A program made the position numbers and the translations under genes. From JAHCIE01 sp034431435 (lineage in GTDB: Bacteria; Chloroflexota; Anaerolineae; Epilineales; JAHCIE01): DNA of 64,000 nt. The stretch lies in NCBI GenBank assembly GCA_034431435.1, contig DAOUDG010000031.1:4637-68636 (forward strand), in the 5' to 3' direction. Of this stretch, positions 30,257 to 39,787 are shown one piece after another; within the stretch, counting starts at the first letter, position 1, and every line of letters begins with the position of its first letter. A model generated the notes under the pieces. That model worked only from the letters and a program-made list of their open reading frames with translations, was not told the DNA's origin and did no database searches.

Positions 30257-31603
30257 GTGGATAGCGTCACTACCGACCTGGAAGCCAAACTCAATGACCT
30301 GTCGTTCCAGCAGCGGCTCGAAGCCCTGGCGGAACTGGCGCGGCGGGCCAGGCTGTCCGATACGCCCCGCCCGGCTGAGACCGAGCGGGTCAACATGCAC
30401 TGTCACAGCCTCTACTCGTATAACGCCTACGGCTACTCGCCGGCCGCCCTGGCCTGGCTGGCCTATCAGCGCGGCTGGCGCGCCATTGGCCTGGTCGACT
30501 TCGACGTGCTGGACGGCGTGGATGAGTTCCTCGATGCCTGCGACCTGCTCGGCGTGCGTGGCGCGGCCGCCCTGGAAACGCGCACCTTCCTGCCCCCGTT
30601 CGCCGACCGCGAGATCAACTCGCCGGGCGAGCCGGGTGTGTTGTATCACATGGGCCTCGGCTTCAGCAGCAGCCGGGTCCCCGACGCTGCTGGCAGCGCC
30701 CTGGCCGACCTGCGCACCCGCGCCACGCGCCGCAACCGCGACATGATCGCGCGCCTGAACCGCTACCTCGACCCGGTTACCGTCGACTACGACACCGACG
30801 TACTGACCATGACGCCTTCAGGCAATGCGACGGAGCGACACATGCTCGTCGCCTACGTGCGCGCCGCCGAAGCGCAGACGCCCAACCCGACCGCCTTCTG
30901 GGCTGACCGGCTCGACTTACCCGGCGACAAGGTCGCCACGCTGATGGAGAACCCGGCGCAGTTCCAGAATACGCTACGCGCCAGGCTGATGAAGCGCGGC
31001 GGTGTGGGCTACGAGCAGCCCGGCCCCGACACTTTCCCGCCCTTCGCCGAGGTGCAACGCCTCATCCTGGCCTGCGGCGCGCTGCCGTGCTACGCCTTCC
31101 TCGACGGCACATCCAGCGGCGAGCAGGCGCTGGGCGAGCTGGTGGGGCTGCTGGTGGACCACGGTACGGTGGCCGTGAACATTATTCCCGATCGTAACTG
31201 GAACATCGCCGACGCCGCGACCAAGGCGGTCAAGCTGCAACGCCTGCATGACCTGGCGCGGCTGGCCGACGACCTGGCGCTGCCTTTCAACATTGGCACC
31301 GAGATGAACAGCCCCGGCCAACGGCTGGTGGACGACCTGGACGCGCCCGAACTGGCGTCGCTACGCCAGGCCTTCCTCGACGGCGCGTACTTCGTCTACG
31401 GCCATACCGTGTTACAACGCGCCCTGGGTCTGGGCTACCAGAGCGACTGGGCGCGGGACTGTCTCCCTGAGCGACGCGCGCGGAACGCCTTCTACACCCA
31501 GGTCGGCCGGGCCGTTCCACCCGGTCGCGCGGGCCTGGCCCAACTCCAGGCATTGGATGCTTCCATGTCGCCATCAGACCTATTAGCGAGGTTGAGCCTA
31601 TGA
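30257..31603 (+). CDS. PHP-like metal-dependent hydrolase of unknown function
   Basis: 448 residues from a GTG start with AGGGAGAC upstream. PHP-type motifs are NMHCHSLYSYN (motif I HxH), LVDFDVLDGV (motif II, here DFD instead of the usual DHD/DHG), ALETRTF, YHMGLGF, and later GTEMNSPGQ and VYGHTVLQRA. These imply a TIM-barrel phosphoesterase-like enzyme with an insertion (about 150-270). Its stop overlaps the start of the next gene by 4 nt, so it belongs to the deoxysugar operon. I cannot assign a substrate. A phosphatase or a metal-dependent lyase acting on a sugar phosphate are the obvious options. Confidence 0.65.
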   Translation: MDSVTTDLEAKLNDLSFQQRLEALAELARRARLSDTPRPAETERVNMHCHSLYSYNAYGYSPAALAWLAYQRGWRAIGLVDFDVLDGVDEFLDACDLLGVRGAAALETRTFLPPFADREINSPGEPGVLYHMGLGFSSSRVPDAAGSALADLRTRATRRNRDMIARLNRYLDPVTVDYDTDVLTMTPSGNATERHMLVAYVRAAEAQTPNPTAFWADRLDLPGDKVATLMENPAQFQNTLRARLMKRGGVGYEQPGPDTFPPFAEVQRLILACGALPCYAFLDGTSSGEQALGELVGLLVDHGTVAVNIIPDRNWNIADAATKAVKLQRLHDLARLADDLALPFNIGTEMNSPGQRLVDDLDAPELASLRQAFLDGAYFVYGHTVLQRALGLGYQSDWARDCLPERRARNAFYTQVGRAVPPGRAGLAQLQALDASMSPSDLLARLSL

Positions 31604-33339
31604 GCGTCACTACCTTGAAGCGCGACAAACTGGATGAGTATAAGCGCGCCGACGCGCCGCTGCCCGAGCACAATGTTGTGTGGCCTACCTACGGCGCAGG
31701 CTTCGAGAACTTCGGTCGTGACGAACGGCCCATCGAGACGCCGCTGCCTCCCGCCGGCGCCGATGAACTGATCGTCCGCCATGACGCCTGCGGCCTGTGC
31801 TTCTCCGACATCAAGATTATCTCCCTCGGTGAGCAGCACCCGCGCATCTTCCGCGACATCCGCCAGGAGCCGGTCGTCCAGGGCCACGAGGTCGCCATGA
31901 CCGTCGTCCAGGTCGGCGACGATCTGCGCGACCAATACCACGTCGGCGACCGCTTCATCATCCAGGCGGACATCTTCAAGGACGGCGTCGGCTACGCCTA
32001 CGGCTACATGATCGACGGCGGGCTGTCGCTATACGGGCGCATCGACCAGCGCATCCTCAACGGTGACGGCGGCAACTATCTGATTCCCATCCAGCCGCGC
32101 GACGGGTACGCCGAAACGGCCCTGGCCGAACCGTGGGCGTGTGTCATCGCCGCCTACGAGCTGACCTATCGCAGCGGGTTGAAGCCCGGCGGCACGACCT
32201 GGATCGTGGGCACGGGCGCGAGCGGCACGGCGTACACTATCAGCGCCGGCTTCGACGCGGCGAGTCACCCGGCGCGGCTGCTGCTGACCGACGTACCGCC
32301 GGCCTTTGCGGCCTGGCTTCGGGAGCGCGCCGCCGCCCTCGGCGTCGAGGTGCTGGATGCGCCGGACGTGACTGCGCCGCCGGTCACTCCCAGCGACGAC
32401 ATCGTGCTACTCGCCACGACCGCCGATCTGGTGGAGACGGTCAGCCCGCATCTGGCCGACTTCGGCATCGTTGCCCTGCTGGGCAACACGCCCCTCGACC
32501 GACCGGCCCAGGTGGACATTGGCCGCGTCCACTATAACCGCTGGACCTACGTCGGCGGGCGGGGAACCGACGTGGCGCGCGCCTACAGCGACCTGCCGGT
32601 GCGCGCCGCGCTGCGGCCGGGCGGGCGCGCCTGGTTCATCGGCGCGGGTGGGCCGATGGGACGCATGCACGTCCAGCGCGCCCTGCAAAGCCCGCAACCG
32701 CCCGCCATCATCGTCTGCACGGACATGGGCGACGTGCGCCTCCAGGCCCTGCGCGACACCTTCGCCGGGGAGGCAGCGGCGCGCGGCATCGAGTTCGTGT
32801 GCATCAATCCGGCGCATCGCGGCGCCGCCGCAGCCGAGCAGGAGATGGACCATTTCAGGGCGGAAGGCTTCGACGACATTGTCGTCCTGGCCCCCGCGCC
32901 GGCCGCCATCGCCGACGCGGCCAACTGGCTCGCGCCCCAGGGTGTGATGAACATCTTCGCGGGCGTGGCGCGCGGCGTGACGACCCGGCTGGACCTGAGT
33001 GCGGTGTATCTACGGGACGTGCGCTTCATCGGCCACTCAGCATCGGACATCGATGACCTGCGCCTGACGCTCCACAAGGTCGAGACGGCCGAGTTGTCGC
33101 CCAACCGCTCCGTGGCGGCTATCGGCTCATTGAGCGCGGCGCGCGACGGGCTGATCGCCGTGCGCGACAGCGTCTTCCCCGGCAAGGTAGTCATCTACCC
33201 GCACATCACGGACTTGCCGCTAACGCCACTGGCCGACCTGAAGGATCGCCTGCCGACCGTGTACGCGAAACTCAAGGATGGTCGCGAGTGGACCATCGAG
33301 GCCGAGGAAGAGTTGCTGCGCGTGATGCTACCAGAGTGA
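31600..33339 (+). CDS. MDR-family dehydrogenase, SorE-like, with an extra Rossmann-like module
   Basis: 579 residues, against about 400 for related L-sorbose-1-phosphate reductases. The GroES-like catalytic domain has Cys in ACGLCFSDIK, VQGHEV and AEPWACV as zinc ligands; the four-Cys structural zinc lobe is missing. Two nucleotide-binding-like loops follow: IVGTGASGTAY (about 206) and FIGAGGPMGRMHVQ (about 347). The second module continues with the SorE-type sequence GFDDIVVLAPAP and VMNIFAGVARG up to FPGKVVIYP. The region between the loops (about 200-340) looks like an insertion. Paired with the SrlD-like gene downstream, it suggests reduction of a 1-phosphorylated ketose to an alditol phosphate. 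Confidence 0.75.
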   Translation: MSVTTLKRDKLDEYKRADAPLPEHNVVWPTYGAGFENFGRDERPIETPLPPAGADELIVRHDACGLCFSDIKIISLGEQHPRIFRDIRQEPVVQGHEVAMTVVQVGDDLRDQYHVGDRFIIQADIFKDGVGYAYGYMIDGGLSLYGRIDQRILNGDGGNYLIPIQPRDGYAETALAEPWACVIAAYELTYRSGLKPGGTTWIVGTGASGTAYTISAGFDAASHPARLLLTDVPPAFAAWLRERAAALGVEVLDAPDVTAPPVTPSDDIVLLATTADLVETVSPHLADFGIVALLGNTPLDRPAQVDIGRVHYNRWTYVGGRGTDVARAYSDLPVRAALRPGGRAWFIGAGGPMGRMHVQRALQSPQPPAIIVCTDMGDVRLQALRDTFAGEAAARGIEFVCINPAHRGAAAAEQEMDHFRAEGFDDIVVLAPAPAAIADAANWLAPQGVMNIFAGVARGVTTRLDLSAVYLRDVRFIGHSASDIDDLRLTLHKVETAELSPNRSVAAIGSLSAARDGLIAVRDSVFPGKVVIYPHITDLPLTPLADLKDRLPTVYAKLKDGREWTIEAEEELLRVMLPE

Positions 33340-33354
33340 TGAGGTAACACATCC

Positions 33355-34155
33355 ATGATGCTTCCAGATAGAGTCGCCATTGTCACCGGCGGCGCGCAGG
33401 GGTTGGGCGAAGCCCTCTGCCAGCGCCTGGCCCGCGAGGGCTGCCACGTTGTCGTGGCCGACATCAACGCCGAGCAGGCCGCCGCCACTGCCGACGGCAT
33501 TACCACCGCCGCGCGCGCCACCGGCTCCGACCGCCGCGCCATTGGCGTCAAGGTCGACGTCACGAGTGAAGAGCAGGTCGCCGCCCTGGTCGACCGCGCC
33601 GTCGCCGAGTTTGGCCGTCTCGATGTGCTGGTGTCCAATGCGGGCATCCTCATCGCCGAGGACATTACCGACTTCCCCGCCGACAAGTGGCAGGCCGTGA
33701 TGATGGTCAATCTCTACGGCTACTTCCTGTGTGCCAAGCACGCCGCGCGGGTGATGAAGCCGCAAGGTAAGGGCGTCATCATCCAGATCAACTCCAAGTC
33801 GGGCAAGAAGGGCAGCTTCAAGAACTCCGCCTACGCGGCCTCCAAGTTCGGCGGCATCGGCCTCACCCAGAGCATCGCCCTCGACCTGGCCGAGCATGGC
33901 GTGCGCGTCAACGCTGTCTGCCCCGGCAACCTGCTCGACTCGCCCTTGTGGGTCAACTCGCTTTACAAGCAGTATGCCCGGAAGTGGGGCATCACCGAGG
34001 CCGAGGTACGCCAGCGCTACATCGACCAGGTTCCCATGAAGCGCGGCTGCACCTACGACGACGTCTGCAATGTGGTCGCCTTCCTGGCCTCCGACCAGGC
34101 CAGCTACATGACCGGCCAGGCCATCAACGTGACCGGCGGCCAGGAGATGCGCTAA
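33355..34155 (+). CDS. SDR dehydrogenase, sorbitol-6-phosphate dehydrogenase (SrlD)-like
   Basis: 266 residues. The Rossmann loop is [11 protein letters not shown] (about 12-22), the NAG motif is VSNAGIL, and the catalytic Ser-Tyr-Lys lie in [11 protein letters not shown] and SAYAASK. The segments [33 protein letters not shown] and [14 protein letters not shown] resemble E. coli SrlD closely. SrlD oxidises D-glucitol 6-phosphate at C2 to fructose 6-phosphate. Here the substrate may be a deoxy-alditol phosphate made by the preceding SorE-like enzyme. Two ATG codons in tandem open the gene, with TGAGGTAAC upstream. Confidence 0.82.
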   Translation: MMLPDRVAIVTGGAQGLGEALCQRLAREGCHVVVADINAEQAAATADGITTAARATGSDRRAIGVKVDVTSEEQVAALVDRAVAEFGRLDVLVSNAGILIAEDITDFPADKWQAVMMVNLYGYFLCAKHAARVMKPQGKGVIIQINSKSGKKGSFKNSAYAASKFGGIGLTQSIALDLAEHGVRVNAVCPGNLLDSPLWVNSLYKQYARKWGITEAEVRQRYIDQVPMKRGCTYDDVCNVVAFLASDQASYMTGQAINVTGGQEMR

Positions 34156-34165
34156 GCGAGACCGT

Positions 34166-35485
34166 ATGCCAATCGCTGTCATTCTGCCCAAGCTGGGCAA
34201 CACCGTCGAGAGTTCCATTATCGCCCGCTGGCTCAAGCGACCCGGCGAGACCGTCGCCGAAGGCGAGCCACTGGTGGAGATCGAGACCGACAAGAGCAGC
34301 CTTGAGGTAAACAGCCCCGCCGCGGGCGTCCTCCTCGACACGTTCTTCGGCCCAGGCGACGACGTGCCCGTGCTGACCACCATCGCCGCCATCGGCCAGC
34401 CGGGCGAGGAGGCGGCTTCCCTTCGCCCGCGTGACGCGGCGACACCCGCCACCCCTGCCCCCCCTCCGGCTCCCCCCGTCGACCATGGGAAGGGGGAGGA
34501 GGGAATCAGTGAGGTCTTCGTCTCGCCACGCGCGCGGCGGCTGGCCGAGCACAAGGGGCTGGCCGTGGCGGACCTGACGGGTAGCGGCCCCGGCGGGCGC
34601 ATCATCGAGCGCGACGTGCAGGCCGCCCTCGCCGCCCGACCGCGTCTGACGCCCCTGGCGCGCGCCCTGGTCGAGAAGGGCGGCTTCACCCCGCCCGCCG
34701 ACGCCGCCGGCCGCGTCACCAGCCGCGACCTTACGCCACCCACCGCGACGGCCTCCGCGCCTGGCATAGCCGGGCCAACCCAGGCCGTCGCCGAGTACGA
34801 AGATATACCGCTCAGCAACGTGCGCCGCCTCATCGCCGAGCGCATGCTGGCCTCCTTGCAGACCACGGCCCAGCTGACCCTCAACGCCTCGGCCGACGCC
34901 CGCCAGGTGCAGGCCCTCCGCCAGCGGCTCAAGGCCAGCCCCGAGGCCCTCGGCCTGCGCGAGGTGACGGTCAACGATCTGGTGCTGTTCGCCGTCAGCC
35001 GCACCTTGACCCGCTTCCCCGACCTCAACGCCCTCTTCCTGGACAAGAGTCTGCGCCGCTTCACGCCGGTTCACCTCGGCTTCGCTGTGGACACGCCGCG
35101 CGGCCTGCTCGTACCCGTCATCCGTCATGCCGACAGCCTCAGCCTGCGCGCCCTGTCCCAGGCGGCGCGGCGGCTGGCCCAGGCGGCGCAAGACGGCAAG
35201 GCCACCCCCGACGACCTCAGCGGCGGCACGTTCACCGTGACCAACCTGGGCAGCCTCGGCATCGAGAGCTTCACGCCGGTGCTCAACCCGCCCCAGGTCG
35301 CCATCCTCGGCGTGGGATCCATTCAATTGAAGCCCGTCGACGCCGACGGCGAGGTGCAGTTCATCCCACACCTGGGCCTGTCCCTGACCATCAACCACCA
35401 GGTTGTAGACGGCGCGCCGGGCGCGCGCTTCCTGCACGCCGTGACCCAGGCCATAGCCAGCCTGGACTTGCTATTGGCGACGTGA
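34166..35485 (+). CDS. dihydrolipoamide acyltransferase (E2) of a 2-oxoacid or acetoin dehydrogenase complex
   Basis: 439 residues. The lipoyl domain has Lys43 in [10 protein letters not shown] Pro-rich linker is followed by an E3/E1-binding domain (about 115-152, [14 protein letters not shown] ... [11 protein letters not shown]) and a second, degenerate copy (about 164-192, [12 protein letters not shown] ... RVTSRDL). The catalytic domain ends with [10 protein letters not shown], active site His411 and Asp415. The linker contains copy C of the hairpin repeat in frame. It transfers the acyl group made by E1, encoded next, to CoA. E3 is not in the window. The position 10 nt after the SDR gene puts it in the sugar operon. 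Confidence 0.88.
   Translation: MPIAVILPKLGNTVESSIIARWLKRPGETVAEGEPLVEIETDKSSLEVNSPAAGVLLDTFFGPGDDVPVLTTIAAIGQPGEEAASLRPRDAATPATPAPPPAPPVDHGKGEEGISEVFVSPRARRLAEHKGLAVADLTGSGPGGRIIERDVQAALAARPRLTPLARALVEKGGFTPPADAAGRVTSRDLTPPTATASAPGIAGPTQAVAEYEDIPLSNVRRLIAERMLASLQTTAQLTLNASADARQVQALRQRLKASPEALGLREVTVNDLVLFAVSRTLTRFPDLNALFLDKSLRRFTPVHLGFAVDTPRGLLVPVIRHADSLSLRALSQAARRLAQAAQDGKATPDDLSGGTFTVTNLGSLGIESFTPVLNPPQVAILGVGSIQLKPVDADGEVQFIPHLGLSLTINHQVVDGAPGARFLHAVTQAIASLDLLLAT
34449..34510 (+). repeat. CACCC...GGG hairpin repeat, copy C, inside the E2 coding sequence
   Basis: Related to the elements at 11001-11060 and 19831-19876. A perfect 7-bp stem, CTCCCCC (34470-34476) with GGGGGAG (34492-34498), lies at its centre, and it ends GGGAATCAG. 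It encodes about 20 residues of the linker ([14 protein letters not shown]) without breaking the frame. Confidence 0.5.
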
Positions 35486-35551
35486 TACGCGGGTGGTCAC
35501 ATGGCCGCCCGCGACCCCGATTGGCCCGTCGATCATTGCCCCAGAGGAACT

Positions 35552-38002
35552 ATGCCCAAGACCCTACTCATTGATCCCGTGGAAGTACGTCGACCTGGCG
35601 TCATCGTCGCCCCCAACATCCCCATCAACCAGTACACGCCCGACCCCCAGGCCGAGGCGAAGACCTACGGCCGCGACGCCCTGGTGCGCATCTACCGCGA
35701 CATGGTACTCATTCGCGAGTTCGAGACCATGCTCGACCGCATCAAGAAAGAGGGCGTCTACGAGGGCATCGAGTACAGCCACAAAGGCCCCGCCCACCTG
35801 TCCATCGGCCAGGAAGCCGCCGCCGTTGGCCAGGCCTTCCATCTCACTCGCGACGACTTCATCTTCGGTTCGCATCGCAGCCACGGCGAGATTCTCGCCA
35901 AGAGCTTCTCGGCCATCGCCGGGCTAGCCGAGGCTGAGCTGACCGCCATCATGGAGAGCTACCTGGATGGCGCGCCGCTGCGCGTCGTCGAGACCTACAG
36001 CCGCGCCGACGCGCCGAGCCTGGCCCTCGATTATGTCCTGTACGGCACGCTGGCCGAGATCTTCGGCCGCGCCGCCGGCTTCAACCAGGGCCTGGGCGGG
36101 TCGATGCACGCCTTCTTCCCTCCCTTCGGCGTCCTACCCAACAACGCCATCGTCGGCGGCTCGGCCGATATTGCGACTGGCTCGGCCCTCTACAAGCGCG
36201 TCAACCGCAAGCCCGGCATCGTCATCGCCAACATCGGCGACGCCAGCATGGGCTGCGGGCCGGTTTGGGAAGCGATGATGTTCGCCGCCATGGACCAGTA
36301 TCGCACGCTGTGGGATGCGGAGATCGGCGGCGCGCCGCCCATCCTGTTCAACTTCATGAATAACTTCTACGGCATGGGCGGTCAGCCGAAAGGCGAGACC
36401 ATGGGCTTCGACGTGCTGGCCCGCGTCGGGTTGGGCGTCAACCCGGAGGGTATGCACGCCGAGCGCGTCGACGGCTTCAACCCGCTGGCCGTGGCCGACG
36501 CCATCGCCCGCAAGCGACCGGTCCTCGAAGGCGGGCGCGGCCCTGTGTTGCTGGATGTGGTAACCTATCGCTTCTCCGGTCACTCGCCGTCGGACGCCTC
36601 CAGCTACCGCGACAAGGCCGAGATGGACCTGTGGCAGGGCGTCGACTCCCTGGTGACCTACCGCCAGTACCTGCTGGACAACGGCCACGCCGACGCGGCC
36701 GCCCTCGACGCCATTCGCGCCGACGCCGTGGCCCGCATCAGCCAGGCCCTGCGCGCCGCCGCCGACCTGGAGCGCTCGCCGCGCCTCAGCGAGGAGGCCA
36801 TCGCGGCCGTCATGTTCTCGAACGAGTTGAAGGATCGCATCGCTGAGGGCACGCCGGAGGTGCGGCTGGCGAAGGCTGACAGCCGCCTGGCCGTCACAGA
36901 GGGCAAGTTCCGCTTCGCCTTCGACGCTCAGGGCCAGCCCCACCCCAGGCTCAAGACGCTGACCTACGCCGAGGCCCTGTTCGAGGCGATGATGCACCGC
37001 TTCTACGCCGATCCTACGATGGTGGCCTACGGCGAGGAGAACCGCGACTGGGGAGGCGCGTTCGGCGTGTATCGCGGGCTGACGGAGTGCCTACCCTACC
37101 ACCGCCTGTTCAACTCGCCCATCTCCGAGGGGGCCATCGTGGGCACGGCGGTAGGCTACGCCCTCAGCGGCGGGCGCGTCGTGGCCGAGCTGATGTACGC
37201 CGACTTCATGGGGCGCGCAGGCGACGAGATCTTCAACCAGATGGCGAAGTGGCAGGCCATGTCGGCCGGGCTGCTGGCATTGCCCCTGGTGCTACGTATC
37301 TCGGTGGGCGCCAAATATGGCGCGCAGCACTCCCAGGACTGGTCAGCGCTGGTGGCCCATGTGCCCGGCCTGCGGGTCATGTATCCGGCCACGCCCTACG
37401 ACGCCAAGGGCATGCTGAACCTGGCCTTGCGGGGAACGGACCCGGTGGTGTTCTTCGAGAGCCAGCGCCTCTATCCGGAGCCGGAGAGGCTGGTTCAGGG
37501 CGGCGTGCCTGTGGACTACTACGAAGTTCCCCTCGGCGAGCCAGTGGTACGCCGCGAGGGCGGCGACCTGACGCTCATCACCCTCGGCCCGGCCCTCTAC
37601 ATCGCGCTGGAAGCGGCCGACGAGTTGGCGAAGCATGGCGTCGCGGCCGAGGTTATCGACCTGCGCTTCCTGAACCCACTGAACTACGAACCCCTAGTCC
37701 AGTCGATCCGCAAGACGGGCAAGGCGGCGCTGGTATCGGAGGCGTGCGAGCGCGGCTCGTTCATGCACACCGTCGCCTCCAATCTAACGCAGCTGGCCTT
37801 CGACTACCTGGACGGCCCCATCGCGGTGGTCGGAGCGCGCAACTGGATCACGCCCGCCGCTGAGATAGAGGACCTGTTCTTCCCCCAGAAAGAGTGGATT
37901 GTGGACACTGTCCACGAACGAGTGCTGCCCCTGGCGGGCTACACGCCCCTCACACGCCAGGCCACGTCTGAGATCATCACTCGCAACCGCGCGGGGATTT
38001 AG
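35552..38002 (+). CDS. fused E1 alpha-beta of a TPP-dependent 2-oxoacid/acetoin-type dehydrogenase
   Basis: 816 residues, the sum of E1 alpha (about 1-440) and E1 beta (about 480-816). AGAGGA precedes the chosen ATG; an upstream in-frame ATG at 35501 lacks a site. The alpha part has [31 protein letters not shown] and the TPP motif beginning GDA (229-231, Gly-Asp-Ala instead of GDG) and ending [10 protein letters not shown], with an insertion. The beta part has [42 protein letters not shown]-type [13 protein letters not shown] and [11 protein letters not shown]1 decarboxylates a 2-oxoacid, or cleaves acetoin in AcoAB-like members. Which applies here is open. Confidence 0.88.
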   Translation: MPKTLLIDPVEVRRPGVIVAPNIPINQYTPDPQAEAKTYGRDALVRIYRDMVLIREFETMLDRIKKEGVYEGIEYSHKGPAHLSIGQEAAAVGQAFHLTRDDFIFGSHRSHGEILAKSFSAIAGLAEAELTAIMESYLDGAPLRVVETYSRADAPSLALDYVLYGTLAEIFGRAAGFNQGLGGSMHAFFPPFGVLPNNAIVGGSADIATGSALYKRVNRKPGIVIANIGDASMGCGPVWEAMMFAAMDQYRTLWDAEIGGAPPILFNFMNNFYGMGGQPKGETMGFDVLARVGLGVNPEGMHAERVDGFNPLAVADAIARKRPVLEGGRGPVLLDVVTYRFSGHSPSDASSYRDKAEMDLWQGVDSLVTYRQYLLDNGHADAAALDAIRADAVARISQALRAAADLERSPRLSEEAIAAVMFSNELKDRIAEGTPEVRLAKADSRLAVTEGKFRFAFDAQGQPHPRLKTLTYAEALFEAMMHRFYADPTMVAYGEENRDWGGAFGVYRGLTECLPYHRLFNSPISEGAIVGTAVGYALSGGRVVAELMYADFMGRAGDEIFNQMAKWQAMSAGLLALPLVLRISVGAKYGAQHSQDWSALVAHVPGLRVMYPATPYDAKGMLNLALRGTDPVVFFESQRLYPEPERLVQGGVPVDYYEVPLGEPVVRREGGDLTLITLGPALYIALEAADELAKHGVAAEVIDLRFLNPLNYEPLVQSIRKTGKAALVSEACERGSFMHTVASNLTQLAFDYLDGPIAVVGARNWITPAAEIEDLFFPQKEWIVDTVHERVLPLAGYTPLTRQATSEIITRNRAGI

Positions 38003-38016
38003 GTTGGTAGCCACGC

Positions 38017-38040
38017 AGGGCAGGGCCTCGCCCCTGCCCT
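38017..38040 (+). terminator. GC-rich hairpin at the end of the E1 gene
   Basis: AGGGCAGGG (38017-38025) and CCCTGCCCT (38032-38040) form a perfect 9-bp stem with a 6-nt loop, 15 nt after the E1 stop. Only a weak CTTG follows, so termination may be partial. Confidence 0.55.
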
Positions 38041-38088
38041 CTTGACGGAAGAATGGGACACGGACGAACACACAATGAGGTGGAACTC

Positions 38089-39762
38089 GTGAGCCAAACC
38101 AAATATGCCCTGGGACTGGACTTTGGTACCGAGTCGGGGCGCGCGGTTGTCGTCGACGTCGGCAGCGGCAAGACCGTCGGCAGCGCCACCTACCGCTACG
38201 CCGATGGCGTCATCGACGAGAAGCTGCCGGGCACGAGCACCCGCCTCGGCCCCGATTGGGCCTTACAGAACCCCGCCGACTACCTGGCGACCCTCAAGCA
38301 GGCCGTGCCCGAGGCCCTCACGGCGGCGGGCGTGCCGGCCGAAGACGTGATTGGCATCGGCATCGACTTCACCGCCTGCACCATCCTGCCGACGCGGGCC
38401 GACGGCACGCCACTGTGCTTCGAGCCGGAGTGGAAGGGTAACCCCCACGCCTGGACCAAACTGTGGAAACATCATGCCGCCCAACCCGAGGCTGACCGCA
38501 TCAATGCCGTGGCCGTGGAGCGGGACGAGGCGTGGCTACCCCTATACGGTGGGCGCATCTCGTCCGAGTGGCTGCACAGCAAGGCGTTACAGATCCTCGA
38601 CGAGTCGCCCGATGTCTACGCAGCGATGGACAGAATCGTCGAGGCGGGTGACTGGGTCGTCTGGCAGATGACCGGCGTAGAGAAGCGCAATGCCTGCGCC
38701 GCTGGCTACAAGGGCATGTGGAACAAAGCCACCGGCTACCCCAGCAATGACTTCCTGCGCGCCCTCGACCCGCGCCTCGACGGCTTCCATCAGACGAAGG
38801 CGGCGGGCGAGGTGGTCGCCCCGGGCGCGCGGGTGGGCCACCTGACCGAGAAGGCGGCGGCGTGGATGGGCCTGCGGCCCGGCATCGCCGTCGCCGCACC
38901 GACCATCGACGCCCACGCCGCCGTACCGGGCGCGGGCGTGACAACGCCAGGCCGCATGACCCTCATCCTGGGCACGTCCACCTGCCACATGATCGTGGAC
39001 GAGGAACAGCATCTGGTGCCCGGCATCAGCGGCGTCGTCGGCGACGGCATCATCCCCGGCCTGTATGGCTACGAGGGCGGACAGGCCGGGGTGGGCGACA
39101 TCTTCGAGTGGTTCGTGGAGAATGCGGTACCGAGCTGGTATGAGCGGGGTGCGGCGGAGGCAGGGCTGAGTGTCTACCAGGCCCTGGAGCGCGACGCCGC
39201 CCAACAGCGGCCAGGCGAAGCGGGCCTCATCGCCCTCGACTGGTGGAACGGCAACCGCTCGGTGTTGGTCAACGCCGGGTTGAGCGGCCTGCTCATCGGC
39301 ATGACCCTCGGCACGCGCCCACCCGACATCTACCGCGCCCTGATCGAAGCGACCGCCTTCGGGACCAAGATTATCGTCGACACCTTCGAGCAGCACGGCG
39401 TGCGCGTCGATGAGCTGGTGGCGTGCGGCGGCCTGGCCGAGCGCAACAAGCTACTCTTGCAGATTTACGCCGACGTGACCGGCCGCGAGTTCGTGGTCGG
39501 CGGCACGGGCCAGGCGTCGGCCCTCGGCGCGGCCATGCTCGGCGCGCTGGCGGCAGGACGAGCGGCGGGCGGCTTCGACTCGCTGACCGACGCAGCCCGG
39601 TCGATGGTCGCCAGCACCGGCGAGACCTACCGGCCCCACGCGGCGAACCACAGGGTCTACCAGAGCCTCTTCGCCGACTATCAGCGCCTGCACGACACCT
39701 TTGGGCGCGGCGCGAACGACGTCATGCTGCGCCTGCGCGAGATGCGCCACCAGGAGATGTAG
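38089..39762 (+). CDS. araB: ribulokinase
   Basis: 557 residues, near the 566 of E. coli AraB. I chose the GTG at 38089 because GAGG lies 8 nt upstream and the FGGY domain starts at once (KYALGLDFGTESGRAVV). AraB-specific segments are IGIGIDFTACTILP, CFEPEWKGNPHAW, GGRISSEWLHSK, EAGDWVVWQMTG, LGTSTCHM, LDWWNGNRSVLV and CGGLAERNKLLLQIYADVTG. It phosphorylates ribulose, accepting L- and D-forms in some homologues. araA and araD are not in the window; the nearest isomerase is FucI, which also makes D-ribulose from D-arabinose. Confidence 0.92.
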   Translation: MSQTKYALGLDFGTESGRAVVVDVGSGKTVGSATYRYADGVIDEKLPGTSTRLGPDWALQNPADYLATLKQAVPEALTAAGVPAEDVIGIGIDFTACTILPTRADGTPLCFEPEWKGNPHAWTKLWKHHAAQPEADRINAVAVERDEAWLPLYGGRISSEWLHSKALQILDESPDVYAAMDRIVEAGDWVVWQMTGVEKRNACAAGYKGMWNKATGYPSNDFLRALDPRLDGFHQTKAAGEVVAPGARVGHLTEKAAAWMGLRPGIAVAAPTIDAHAAVPGAGVTTPGRMTLILGTSTCHMIVDEEQHLVPGISGVVGDGIIPGLYGYEGGQAGVGDIFEWFVENAVPSWYERGAAEAGLSVYQALERDAAQQRPGEAGLIALDWWNGNRSVLVNAGLSGLLIGMTLGTRPPDIYRALIEATAFGTKIIVDTFEQHGVRVDELVACGGLAERNKLLLQIYADVTGREFVVGGTGQASALGAAMLGALAAGRAAGGFDSLTDAARSMVASTGETYRPHAANHRVYQSLFADYQRLHDTFGRGANDVMLRLREMRHQEM

Positions 39763-39787
39763 CCAGCGGCACGGGCGGGGGCGAGCG

